A stretch of 64,000 nucleotides of DNA from Aurantiacibacter odishensis (GTDB lineage: Bacteria > Pseudomonadota > Alphaproteobacteria > Sphingomonadales > Sphingomonadaceae): positions 61,965 through 125,964 of the forward strand of contig NZ_QYOS01000017.1 in the NCBI RefSeq assembly GCF_003605195.1, in the 5' to 3' direction. The translations under genes and the position numbers were made by a program. The notes beneath the pieces are model-generated. The model saw only the letters and a list, made by a program, of their open reading frames with translations, searched no databases and was not told where the DNA came from. Shown one piece after another: positions 7,939-16,457 of this stretch (positions are counted from its first letter, which is position 1; each line of letters opens with the position of its first letter).

Positions 7939-9273
7939 CTACTTCGCCGCTGCCAGCACCGTGGCCGCTTCCTTCTCGGCGCGGTAGAGCCGGGCGCCTA
8001 GCCACACGGATACGAGGCACATGCCAGCGCTCAGCAGCACCTGCTCTGCCAGCGGCACGCCTACTGCGCTGAGAGCGAGGGCAAACAGCGAACCCACAAC
8101 CATTGCGCCAGAGTTGACGATGTTGTTCGCCGCCACCGCACGGCTGGCCTGCGAGCTTGGCACCTTGGTAGTAAGGAAGGCGTATAGCGGCACCACGAAC
8201 ATACCGCCGAAAATGGCGATCAGCAGCAGGCTGCCCAGCACGGCCCAGGCCAGCGGGTAGGACAGGAACGTCGCCACATCCATTAGCTGCGTGTCACGAA
8301 GCCCGGCGTTCCACGCCTTGCACACGAAGTAGAACACCGCGACCATGCCCGCCATCAGCAGCACCGATACAGGCGAATAACGCGACGAGACCTTGCCCTT
8401 CAGCAGCAGGTTGACCGCGACCGAGCCCACCGCGACGCCGATGGAGAAGAACACGAGGAACAGGCTGGCGACAGTGGGGTCGGCCAGCAATACATTCTTG
8501 GCGAGCGGCGGGAACTGGATGAACAGCACGGAGCCGATGGTCCAGAAGAAGCTGATCGCGAGGATGGCGTAGAACACTTCCTTGTTGTGCGTGCACTCCC
8601 GGATCATCCGCCACGAGGACGTGAAAGGGTTGAAGTCGATCTTCTCCGGTACACCCATCGGCGGGGCGGAGGGAACGTGGCGGCTGGTGAGATAGCCGAT
8701 TACGGCGAAACCCAGGATGGCGGCAGCGGCAATCTCTACCTGATCGGCCAGGAAGCCCGCCAGGATCGTGCCGGTCATGATCGCGATGTAGGTGCCGGCC
8801 TCGACAAGGCCGGTGCCTGCCAGCACCTCGTCCTTTTCGAGGTGCTGCGGAAGGATCGCATACTTGATCGGGCCGAAGAATGTGGAGTGCACACCCATCG
8901 CGAACAGCGCCAGCATCAGCAGCGGAATGGCGAGCATTTCCACGGCAATCCCCTCCCAGGCCAGGAACAGGCCGAACGCGCCGACCGTCATGATCCCGAT
9001 TTCCGCCGCTTTCACCCGCCGGATGATGCGCGCCTTGTCGGTCAGGTCGGCAAGCTGTCCGGCGATGGCGGAGAGCAGGAAGAACGGCAGGATGAAGACG
9101 GCAGAGGCCGCGCCCGAGAAGACCGTTTCGGCATCTGGCGAGTTATAGACGCTGTATACGACGAACAGCACCATCGTCGTCTTGTAGAGGTTGTCGTTGA
9201 AGGCGTTCAGGAGCTGCGTGCAGAACAGCGGCAGGAACCGGCGTTGCTTCAGCAGGTGAGTGGAGGTGAACAT
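7939..9273 (-). CDS. MFS transporter, LplT-like
   Basis: 444-residue membrane protein with about 12 hydrophobic segments. The opening LLKQRRFLPLFCTQLLNAFNDNLYK is in the style of lysophospholipid transporters of the LplT family, where this domain is often fused to an acyltransferase (Aas). Here only the transporter part is present, so 'LplT-like' is a family call and lysophospholipid flipping is an inference. ATG at 9273 is chosen. The open frame continues for 300 more codons upstream, but that part lies antisense to pgsA and lacks membrane character. Divergent from pgsA, another phospholipid gene, which fits a membrane-lipid role. Confidence 0.85.
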   Translation of the reverse strand: MFTSTHLLKQRRFLPLFCTQLLNAFNDNLYKTTMVLFVVYSVYNSPDAETVFSGAASAVFILPFFLLSAIAGQLADLTDKARIIRRVKAAEIGIMTVGAFGLFLAWEGIAVEMLAIPLLMLALFAMGVHSTFFGPIKYAILPQHLEKDEVLAGTGLVEAGTYIAIMTGTILAGFLADQVEIAAAAILGFAVIGYLTSRHVPSAPPMGVPEKIDFNPFTSSWRMIRECTHNKEVFYAILAISFFWTIGSVLFIQFPPLAKNVLLADPTVASLFLVFFSIGVAVGSVAVNLLLKGKVSSRYSPVSVLLMAGMVAVFYFVCKAWNAGLRDTQLMDVATFLSYPLAWAVLGSLLLIAIFGGMFVVPLYAFLTTKVPSSQASRAVAANNIVNSGAMVVGSLFALALSAVGVPLAEQVLLSAGMCLVSVWLGARLYRAEKEAATVLAAAK

Positions 9274-9393
9274 AAAGCCTGTTTTCAGCGCCCGGTGGGC
9301 CAATCCGCCGAGGGACTTAACGGCTTTTCCCCCAAATAGCAGCAGCAACCATCCTTTTTCCGTAAACGATTCCGGTCTAGGGCTGGTGCCACC

Positions 9394-9987
9394 ATGTGGA
9401 CCTTGCCCAACATCCTCACTCTCAGCCGCATCCTCACGCTGCCGCTGCTCGGCTTCCTGCTCTGGTGGCCGGGTTGGGCGCTGGGCTACCTTTTCGCCTT
9501 CGCGCTTTATTGCCTGATGGGCATCACCGACTACTTCGACGGCTTGCTGGCGCGTTCCAGCGGCGCGGTGAGCAAGCTGGGCATCTTCCTCGATCCCATT
9601 GCCGACAAGATCATGGTGGCAACCGTGATCCTGGTGCTGGCCGCACAGGGCATCCTGCGCGGCCCCTACGTGGGCGACGCGCACGTGATTGCGGGTCTGA
9701 TCATCCTGATTCGCGAGATCGCCGTCTCTGGCCTGCGCGAGTTTCTGGGCGAATTGCAGGTGAGCGTGCCGGTGTCGAAGCTGGCCAAGTGGAAGACGAC
9801 GTTTCAGCTCGTGTCGCTGGGCGCGCTGATCCTGGGGCAAGGCTTGCCGGGCTGGAATTTCATGCTGGCAGGCGTCGAGCACAACGTGCCGCACCTCGTG
9901 GGCCTCGTCACCTTGTGGGGCGCGGCGATCCTTACGGTGATAACCGGGTGGGACTATTTGCGGGTCGGCCTCAAGTACATGGACTGA
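9394..9987 (+). CDS. pgsA: CDP-diacylglycerol-glycerol-3-phosphate 3-phosphatidyltransferase
   Basis: Membrane enzyme making phosphatidylglycerol phosphate from CDP-diacylglycerol and glycerol-3-phosphate. The 197-residue protein carries the complete CDP-alcohol phosphotransferase motif D-x2-DG-x2-AR-x8-G-x3-D-x3-D, beginning DYFDGLLAR and ending LDPIADK, in the first third. Further hydrophobic helices follow. It stands alone here; the genes downstream are convergent. Confidence 0.95.
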   Translation: MWTLPNILTLSRILTLPLLGFLLWWPGWALGYLFAFALYCLMGITDYFDGLLARSSGAVSKLGIFLDPIADKIMVATVILVLAAQGILRGPYVGDAHVIAGLIILIREIAVSGLREFLGELQVSVPVSKLAKWKTTFQLVSLGALILGQGLPGWNFMLAGVEHNVPHLVGLVTLWGAAILTVITGWDYLRVGLKYMD

Positions 9988-10230
9988 TTTTGCAGACGAA
10001 CGTGGAACGCCAATGGGGGCGTTTCGAAAAAGTTGGTTCCGGCAGTAAAGTGTTTCTTTACAGATGCCTGCTGCGATAATCGCCGTCTGTCGTGTAACCT
10101 TTCGGATCGCAGGCTGGGCGTCCGGCGTCGGGGGTGCGACAAGGCTGGCAGATTGGCGGGCGGAGGCAGGCATGACCTACTTTTGAGCCCATGCCGAACC
10201 GGTAGGAAATCGTCTCGTTCACCATAGCAC

Positions 10231-10274
10231 AGGAGCGCCGACGGAACCCGCAAGGCCCTTGCGTCGGCGCTCCT
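10231..10274 (-). terminator. Long perfect hairpin after phytase gene
   Basis: Perfect 13-bp inverted repeat (10231-10243 and 10262-10274) with an 18-base loop, six bases beyond the stop of the minus-strand phytase gene. There is no T-run after it on either strand. It may be a rho-independent-like stop, an mRNA 3'-end stabiliser, or both. The remaining gap back to pgsA (9988-10230) holds only weak short hairpins (for example 10004-10025 and 10045-10061). Confidence 0.55.
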
Positions 10275-10279
10275 GAAAG

Positions 10280-11293
10280 TCAGAGGCCCAGCGCCGCGCG
10301 CACCGCTGCCCAGCTTACCAGCTTGAAGTTCTGCGCCTGCGGCTCGTTCCAGCCGTCTTGCGCGATGAACAGGCCCTGCGAATAGTCCGGTCCGAAGCTG
10401 TGCGTGTCGAGCGAAATGCCGTCGGTTTCCTCGGCGCTTCCGTAGGTGCCTGCACCGATGGCGAAGCGACCGACCGGGGTCATATCGGGCAGCGAAAAGA
10501 CCGCAAAGGCGTTGTCCCCCTGGCTGGAGGCGACGAGGTATCCGCCATCCTCACCCTCGGGCGCAATGGCAAGACCTTCGACATCGGCGACAAGGTACTG
10601 GTTATCGATAGCGGTCACGAGTTCGCCGGTGGTCGCGCCATCGGCAAAGCGCCAGATGCCCGCCATTTCCTCGCCCACGTAGAGCGTGCCGTCACGCTCA
10701 TCATAAACGCAGCCTTCGGGCTGGCTGGGTACGGACATTTCACGCACCATCTCGGCCGTCGGCGCTTCGCCGGGTGCCCATTCGGCAATCTCGTATTCGC
10801 GCAGGTTGCCTTCCTTGGTCACCATCAGCGCGGTGAGCGAGCCATGTTGGCTCATGCAGAAGCCGTAACCTTCGCCCGGACCGCTCGGGAAACGACCGAG
10901 AGCGGTTAGTTCGCCGCTGGCGGTGTCCAGCGTGAAGGTCGAGATATGCGAATTGGCAAGGTCGATCCGGTCGCTGGCGGCAACGAACACCGTGCCGTCT
11001 TGCAGTTCCACCAGGTCGACATTGTTGACGGCGCCCGCGTCGATGAAGCTGCGAATCTGCCCATCTAGGCCATAGACGTAGAGTCCGGCTTTCTTGTCTG
11101 TCGCGACGATCAGGCTTTGCGACGGGTCCGCCGCGTTGCGCCAGATCGCGGGGTCGTCGGCGGCGTCCTCGTTGGCGGTGCCCACGGGCTCGGTCTCGCC
11201 AGCGGCGAGAACCGAAACCGGGGGAAGGCCGGTGGGCGTGGTGGCGCAGCCTGCAAGCAGGGCCGTGGCGATAGTCGTGGTTGCAATACGCAT
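10280..11293 (-). CDS. Beta-propeller phytase, lipoprotein
   Basis: 337-residue secreted 3-phytase-like protein expected to release phosphate from phytate in the presence of calcium. A signal peptide ends in a lipobox LLAG-C16, so it is probably anchored to the outer membrane. Family motifs run through the propeller: DDPAIWRNAADP, AVNNVDLVELQDG, QPEGCVYDERDGTLYVGEE, DVEGLAIAP and YLVASSQGDNAF, with many acidic residues suited to calcium and phosphate sites. The ATG at 11293 shares a base with the stop of the TonB-receptor gene (TGATG), so the two are translationally coupled and likely act together on the same substrate. Confidence 0.92.
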   Translation of the reverse strand: MRIATTTIATALLAGCATTPTGLPPVSVLAAGETEPVGTANEDAADDPAIWRNAADPSQSLIVATDKKAGLYVYGLDGQIRSFIDAGAVNNVDLVELQDGTVFVAASDRIDLANSHISTFTLDTASGELTALGRFPSGPGEGYGFCMSQHGSLTALMVTKEGNLREYEIAEWAPGEAPTAEMVREMSVPSQPEGCVYDERDGTLYVGEEMAGIWRFADGATTGELVTAIDNQYLVADVEGLAIAPEGEDGGYLVASSQGDNAFAVFSLPDMTPVGRFAIGAGTYGSAEETDGISLDTHSFGPDYSQGLFIAQDGWNEPQAQNFKLVSWAAVRAALGL

Positions 11294-14220
11294 CAGAACG
11301 TCACCCTCACGCCGCCCTTGAAGGTGCGGCCGTAGATTTCATACTGGTAGTTGTTCTGCCGTCCGCCCACGGTGTTGTAGGCGAAGTATTCGGCATCGGT
11401 CAGGTTGATCGCTTCGACGAACACCTGCACGCCTTCCAGCACGGTGAAACGGGCGCTGGCGTCGAGCTGGAAGTGGCTGTCGACAAAACGGTATTCCTCC
11501 GGATCGCCGCCCAGTTCATCCAGGTAATCGTCGCGGTATGTACCCGCGAGGCGCAGCGACACCGGACCCTTCTCGTAGCCGAGCACGCCGTTCAGCGTAT
11601 GCTCGCTGGAGGCGGGCAGCGGGATCGTGTTGATGCCGTTGCCGAAGCCCTGGCCGAACAGGTCCAGCGATCCGTCGGAGATCGTGGCGGTGGCGTCGGT
11701 GTAGGTGTAGTTCGCCTGCGTCAGCAGCCCGTCAAAAGGCGCGGGCAGCATGTCCCACTGCATGGCAAAGCCCAGTTCGATGCCCCAGACCTCGGCGCTG
11801 TCGCCGTTCACGGGGATCGCGGCCTCGTTGAAGGCGATGCCGTTGAACACCAGCAGTTCGTCCGCGCCAATCTCGTCGTCGCCATCGAGATCTTCGGCTT
11901 CGTAGTCTACCGTTACGATGTAGTTGGAAATGTCCTTGTAGAAGAACCCGGCGCTCAGCGCGCCGTTGCCGCCGAAATAGTATTCGACGCCTGCATCGAA
12001 GTTCCACGCCTCGTAGGGATCGAGGTTCGAGTTGCCGAATTCGCCTTCCACTTCGTCATCGTCGTTGCGCTCCGTGATGAAGCGCGGGGCGAGCTGGGCA
12101 AAGCCGGGGCGCACGAGGCTGCGGTATCCGGCGGCGCGGAAGACGAGATCGTTGACCGGTTCGTAGCGGATGTTCAGGCTGGGCAGCCAGAAACCGTAGT
12201 TGGCAGGCGTGGTCTGCGGGGTGACGATGACGGTGTCGTCGGTAGCGATGGAACCATCGGGCAAGCTGCCGTCCTCTTCCACCAGCAGGGTGAAATTGCC
12301 GATGATGTCGGTCTGCGTGTATTCGTGGCGGACGCCGCCGATCACCGTCAGGCTGTCGCTTTCCCAGCGGCCGAGCAGGTATCCGGCGTAGATGTCTTCC
12401 TCGATCGCGTAGTCCTCCGCCGCGCTGTCGAACAGGCTGTCGGCTTCCTGCAATTCGAAAGCATCCCGGTTGGCGAAGAAGAAGTCGCTGGCGCCGCTGT
12501 AGCTGGCGACCGGCGAAATGTCGGTGATGCGATAGGTCTGCTCGCCGACGAAATCGGCGAGGCTCACGTCGTCGATCTCGTAGAAGCGGATTTCACCGTT
12601 GAAGCTCTTCTCGCGCCAGCGGCCCTTGAAGCCTGCCTGCAGGGTGAAGACGCCGTCTCCGCTGGCAAATTCGCGACCCACGTCAAACTTGGCGGAATAC
12701 TCGGTATCCTCGGAATCGGAGAGGTCGGTCAGTTCCACCTCGTCCAGTTCATACAGGGATGCATCGGTGAAATTCGCGGTGCTGGTGGAGAACATCGGGA
12801 CGCGCGGGTCCGAATAGTCGAACGTCACGGCCAGCGGGTTGCGCTCGCCCGGATCGTCGGGGTGTTCGCCGAAGAAATCCTGCGCGAACACGGTGGGGTC
12901 GACGCTGTCGTTTTCCTTCTCGCTGGATTGCGCCCAGCTGCCCGAATACTCGATGGTCCAGGGGCCGGTCTGCGTTTCGCCGCCGATGCTGAGTGAGTAG
13001 ATTTCCTGCCGCTCGAAGCGGTCCTTTATGTCACGCTCCACCGTGGCCTCGAACGGGTCTTCGTCAGCGTCGGCCTGATCAGGCGTGGAGAAGGTGACGG
13101 TGTTGCCGCTGCCCGAAACGGCGGAATCGCCGAAATCGAAAATTGTGCGGCGGCGGTATTCCTGGTCGTCGAACCGGCTGTAGAGGCCGCGGGCGTAGAG
13201 CGTCGTCGTGTCGGACGGGCGCAGGTCGAAGCCGAGCGAGGCGGAGATACGCTCGCGCTCAACGTCGTAGTCGCGATACTGCACTTCCTCTGCATAAACG
13301 AGGCCGTCGTCCTCCACCCAGTCGTCCGCCTCGATGTTGTCGGTCTCGAAGAAGCGGTTGTAGTAGGACAGGCCGCCGGACACGCCGAAATCGTCGGTCA
13401 GGCGGTAGGCGAAGTTGATGCTGCCCTTGGGGTTCAGCTCTTCGGAATACTCGTTGTAGCTGCCTTCTGCGGACACGGTGACGAAGTTGCCGCGGCGATC
13501 GAAGGCGGAGACGGTATTGATCTCGATGCTGGCGCCGATGGTGTCGGCATCCATGTCGGGCGTCAGCGACTTTCTTACCTCGATGCTCTCGATGATGTCG
13601 CTGCCGATCACGTCCAGCGCCACGGCGCGCACATCGCCTTCGGGTGCGGGCAGGCGCACACCGTTGACGGAAGTGGCATTGAGGTTCGGATCAAGGCCGC
13701 GCACGGCTACGAAACGGCCTTCGCCCTGATCGTTCAGCACGTTCACGCCCGGCAGGCGGCGCAAGCTTTCGGCCACGTTCTGATCCGGGAACTGGCCGAT
13801 GGCATCGCGCGTCAGCACGTCGACGATGGTATCGCTGGCATATTCGCGGCTAAGCGCATTGGCCTGGTTGGCGCGTTGGCCGTAGACGAGGATGCTGGCC
13901 GCATCGTCGCCGCCCAGCATGAAGTTGACCATGACCGCGCCCTGCTCGGGAACCTCGATCACCTGCGTTTCGGTGGGCACACCGACATAGCGGGCTTCGA
14001 TCGTATAGGTGCCGGCAGGCACATCGGTGATGCGGAAGCTGCCGTCGCGCTGCGTCACCACCTGGCGGTTGATTTCCGGGATGCGCACGACTGCGGATTG
14101 CAAGGCGACCGTCTCGGTCTGGTCGATCACCACGCCTGTCACATCGCCTGCAAGGGCAGGGGCTGCACAAAGCGCAATCGCGGCAGTGCTGGCACAGGCC
14201 AGCAAGCGGGTATTTCTCAT
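11293..14220 (-). CDS. TonB-dependent receptor paired with phytase
   Basis: 975-residue outer-membrane receptor. After a signal peptide (cleavage near ALAG, about 24) comes a CarboxypepD_reg-like beta domain (about 25-105). The plug follows (about 125-240, with DQNVAESLRRLPGVNV and AVRGLDPNLNATSVNGVRLP), then a long beta-barrel ending in the usual aromatic residue (GVRVTF). It opens an operon with a beta-propeller phytase, so uptake of phytate or its inositol phosphates, perhaps with calcium or iron, is the natural inference; the sequence alone does not prove the ligand. The very large plus-strand frame here is antisense. Confidence 0.93.
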   Translation of the reverse strand: MRNTRLLACASTAAIALCAAPALAGDVTGVVIDQTETVALQSAVVRIPEINRQVVTQRDGSFRITDVPAGTYTIEARYVGVPTETQVIEVPEQGAVMVNFMLGGDDAASILVYGQRANQANALSREYASDTIVDVLTRDAIGQFPDQNVAESLRRLPGVNVLNDQGEGRFVAVRGLDPNLNATSVNGVRLPAPEGDVRAVALDVIGSDIIESIEVRKSLTPDMDADTIGASIEINTVSAFDRRGNFVTVSAEGSYNEYSEELNPKGSINFAYRLTDDFGVSGGLSYYNRFFETDNIEADDWVEDDGLVYAEEVQYRDYDVERERISASLGFDLRPSDTTTLYARGLYSRFDDQEYRRRTIFDFGDSAVSGSGNTVTFSTPDQADADEDPFEATVERDIKDRFERQEIYSLSIGGETQTGPWTIEYSGSWAQSSEKENDSVDPTVFAQDFFGEHPDDPGERNPLAVTFDYSDPRVPMFSTSTANFTDASLYELDEVELTDLSDSEDTEYSAKFDVGREFASGDGVFTLQAGFKGRWREKSFNGEIRFYEIDDVSLADFVGEQTYRITDISPVASYSGASDFFFANRDAFELQEADSLFDSAAEDYAIEEDIYAGYLLGRWESDSLTVIGGVRHEYTQTDIIGNFTLLVEEDGSLPDGSIATDDTVIVTPQTTPANYGFWLPSLNIRYEPVNDLVFRAAGYRSLVRPGFAQLAPRFITERNDDDEVEGEFGNSNLDPYEAWNFDAGVEYYFGGNGALSAGFFYKDISNYIVTVDYEAEDLDGDDEIGADELLVFNGIAFNEAAIPVNGDSAEVWGIELGFAMQWDMLPAPFDGLLTQANYTYTDATATISDGSLDLFGQGFGNGINTIPLPASSEHTLNGVLGYEKGPVSLRLAGTYRDDYLDELGGDPEEYRFVDSHFQLDASARFTVLEGVQVFVEAINLTDAEYFAYNTVGGRQNNYQYEIYGRTFKGGVRVTF

Positions 14221-14286
14221 GAGGTCCTCCGGTCCGTTGTTGGAGGGGCAGCTAGGGCCGCCGCGTGACCGGGGTATTTCCGTTAG

Positions 14287-14316
14287 GTGACGCGCAGAAG
14301 AATCTGTGACGCGCAG
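14287..14316. repeat. 11-bp direct repeat in promoter region of receptor/phytase operon
   Basis: GTGACGCGCAG occurs at 14287-14297 and again at 14306-14316, a period of 19 bases, 67-96 bases upstream of the receptor ATG. Two more GTGAC cores lie nearby (14265 and 14339). Such spaced identical half-sites suggest an activator or repressor operator; PhoB is an attractive guess given the phytase, but the spacing is not a classical Pho box. Confidence 0.5.
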
Positions 14317-14359
14317 GTTTCAGTTCGAAGGCCGGAATGTGACCTTCGTGGCCATGATC

Positions 14360-15499
14360 TCAGCTTTCGCTTTGTCCGGGCAGAGCCTCGTGAAAGGCAA
14401 TCACCGCGCGCGTCACTTCCTGCATCATCTGCATCCGCTCGATGGTCGGGCGCTTGGTGACGCCGATCATCACCGCCACGGCATAGGCCGAGGAGTCGGG
14501 CGCGAACAGCACGCCAACGTCGTTGTAGCCCGACTGCTGGCCGTTCCAGAACTGGCCGGTGCCGGTCTTGTGGCTCACCACCCAGCCTTCGGCCCTGCCA
14601 CCCTTCAAACGGCGCGGGCCGCTGCGGGTGTTGGACATGATGGTGAGAAATTCCTCGGCACGCTTGGGCGACAGGACCTCGCCGCGCTCGATCGCCGCCA
14701 GCGCGCGGGCAATGGCGATGGGCCGCGCCCCGTCGACAGGGTCGGCGAGATAATTCTCGAACGCGACCTTGCGCAGGTTGGGCGAAACACGGTCCCGCGC
14801 GTCGTAAAAATTGTTCTCGTAGGAATAGCTGTCGTCCCACTCCATCCCCGCAATAGCTGCCTGCATCGGCTTTTCGCCAGGGCCGAAACGGATACCGTCC
14901 AGCCCTTGTTCGCGCAGCATGGCGCGCACGGCGCGCGGGCCGCCCACGCGTTGCAGGATGGCGTTGTTCGCGGTGTTGTCGCTTTGCTGGATCGCGCGTT
15001 CGATAAGCTCGCCGACCGTGGTTTCCACCGCGCCGCTGCGCAGGATTTCCTTGCGGATCGGCTGGTGGAACAGGGTCAGGTCCTCGCGGCTGACGCGGAT
15101 CGGCGCGTCGAGGTTGAGCAGGCCCTTTTCCGCCATCGTCAGCGCGGTAAGCGTAACCCAGGTCTTGCTGACGCTTTGCTGCGGTAGCAGCGCGGTTTCG
15201 TTGAAGCCTGTGCTCCAGCCGGTATCGACGTCGACCACGGCGATGCCCAGCGTGCCGCCGAATTCCTCGCCAATGGCCTCCAGTTTGTCGCTCAGTTCCT
15301 CGCGCGCCAAGACGACCTGCGGGTCTGGCGCGGGGGTGGGAGTGGGCGTTGCCACGGGCGGAGCCTTGGCCTGCTGCTCGGCCTCGCGCACGTCTTCGCC
15401 CCATTCGACGCCGAACGGCGGGCTGGGGTTTTCGGCAGTACCGCAAGCGGCAAGCGCAAGTGCGGCGGAAGCGGGCAGGATAAGACGGGTCGGTTTCAC
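14360..15499 (-). CDS. Class A beta-lactamase-like serine hydrolase, lipoprotein
   Basis: 379 residues: lipobox LAA-C19, a proline/threonine-rich linker (about 45-60), then a class A beta-lactamase domain. Catalytic motifs are S109-V-S-K112 (Ambler 70-73), S173-D-N (130-132) and KTG in SHKTGTGQF. Counting 36 residues on from the SDN serine gives E209, the place of the deacylating Glu166; Asn170 is replaced by Gln. About 20 extra residues follow in the omega-loop region. It could be a true penicillinase or a related peptidase. Monocistronic, upstream of the receptor gene on the same strand. Confidence 0.85.
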   Translation of the reverse strand: MKPTRLILPASAALALAACGTAENPSPPFGVEWGEDVREAEQQAKAPPVATPTPTPAPDPQVVLAREELSDKLEAIGEEFGGTLGIAVVDVDTGWSTGFNETALLPQQSVSKTWVTLTALTMAEKGLLNLDAPIRVSREDLTLFHQPIRKEILRSGAVETTVGELIERAIQQSDNTANNAILQRVGGPRAVRAMLREQGLDGIRFGPGEKPMQAAIAGMEWDDSYSYENNFYDARDRVSPNLRKVAFENYLADPVDGARPIAIARALAAIERGEVLSPKRAEEFLTIMSNTRSGPRRLKGGRAEGWVVSHKTGTGQFWNGQQSGYNDVGVLFAPDSSAYAVAVMIGVTKRPTIERMQMMQEVTRAVIAFHEALPGQSES

Positions 15500-15533
15500 A
15501 TTAACCCAATGAGCGAGAACAGTTTGTTATCCG

Positions 15534-15561
15534 AGAAAACCGGGCCGGTGGCAGCCCGGTT
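15534..15561 (-). terminator. Intrinsic terminator of oxyR-rnd transcript
   Basis: Perfect 8-bp stem (15538-15545 with 15554-15561) and an 8-base loop; on the minus strand it is followed by TTTTC. Its first base pair touches the oxyR stop codon. Confidence 0.7.
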
Positions 15562-16457
15562 CATCCGGCGCGCAATTCTTCGGCCAGCAGGCGGAATTCG
15601 TCACCGCGCGGGCTGTTGGCGCGCCAGACAAGCGCGATCTCGCGGCTGGTGTGATCGCCTTGCAAGGGGCGGGCTACCACGTCCGTCTCGTGCAAAATTC
15701 CCGCGTCGATCGCCATTTGCGGCAGCATGGTGAGGCCTAGGCCATTGTCGACCATCTGCACCAGCGTGTGCAGTGAGGTGCCGATCATCGTGGCGCTGGC
15801 ATTCAGCTCTGGCCGGTTGCAGGCGGCAAGGGCGTGTTCCTTCAGGCAATGCCCGTCTTCCAGCAGCAGCAGGCGCCCCTCGTCGATCATGGCGGGGCTG
15901 ATTTCGGCGGGCGGATCGCGGGGATCGTCCTTGGGGAAGGCGACGTAGAGTTCGTCCTTGCAGATGGTTTCACTTTCCACTTCACCGGTGGCGAAGGGCA
16001 GGGCCAGCAGCACGCAATCGGCGCGGCCGTGGTGCAGCGATTCGAGCGCCTGGTCGCTGGTTTCCTCCCGCAGGAACAGCTTAAGCTGCGGGCGCTCCTT
16101 GCGCAGGCGCGGCAGGATGCGCGGCAGCAGGAACGGCGCGATGGTGGGGATCACACTCATGCGCAGTTCGCCCGAAAGCGGCTTTCCGGCGGCTTGCACC
16201 AGTTCGGCCAGTTCCTCCGCCTCACGCAGCACGCGGTGCGCCTTGTCCACCACCGAATTGCCCAGCGGCGTGAAGCGCACCACGCGGCGGCTGCGCTCCA
16301 CCAGCGTTACGCCCAGCAGCGATTCCAGCTCGCGGATACCGGCGGACAGGGTGCTTTGCGACACGAAGCTGGCCTCGGCCGCGCGGCCAAAGTGCTGCTG
16401 CTCGTGCAGGGCGACGAGATATTGCAACTGCTTGATGGTGGGGAGGTAGGTGCTCAC
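15561..16457 (-). CDS. oxyR: Hydrogen-peroxide sensor regulator OxyR
   Basis: LysR-family regulator of 298 residues with an N-terminal winged helix (about 6-65, FGRAAEASFVSQSTLSAGIRE) and a periplasmic-binding-like sensor domain. The redox pair is visible as C204 and C213 in GHCLKEHALAAC, with the nine-residue spacing of the peroxide-sensing cysteines of OxyR. That makes OxyR the best call rather than another LysR protein. The start is GTG at 16457, overlapping the rnd stop as GTGA, so it is made from the rnd transcript. Confidence 0.93.
   Translation of the reverse strand: MSTYLPTIKQLQYLVALHEQQHFGRAAEASFVSQSTLSAGIRELESLLGVTLVERSRRVVRFTPLGNSVVDKAHRVLREAEELAELVQAAGKPLSGELRMSVIPTIAPFLLPRILPRLRKERPQLKLFLREETSDQALESLHHGRADCVLLALPFATGEVESETICKDELYVAFPKDDPRDPPAEISPAMIDEGRLLLLEDGHCLKEHALAACNRPELNASATMIGTSLHTLVQMVDNGLGLTMLPQMAIDAGILHETDVVARPLQGDHTSREIALVWRANSPRGDEFRLLAEELRAG

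Noticed and set aside
9274..10173. N-terminal extension of the LplT-like transporter
   Set aside because: Lies antisense to pgsA, is Gln/His/Arg-rich with no membrane segments; the normal family start is at 9273.
11281..12996. 571-codon plus-strand frame opposite the TonB receptor gene
   Set aside because: Antisense shadow of a GC-rich coding region; valine/alanine/glycine-heavy and without motifs, while the minus strand encodes a clear receptor.
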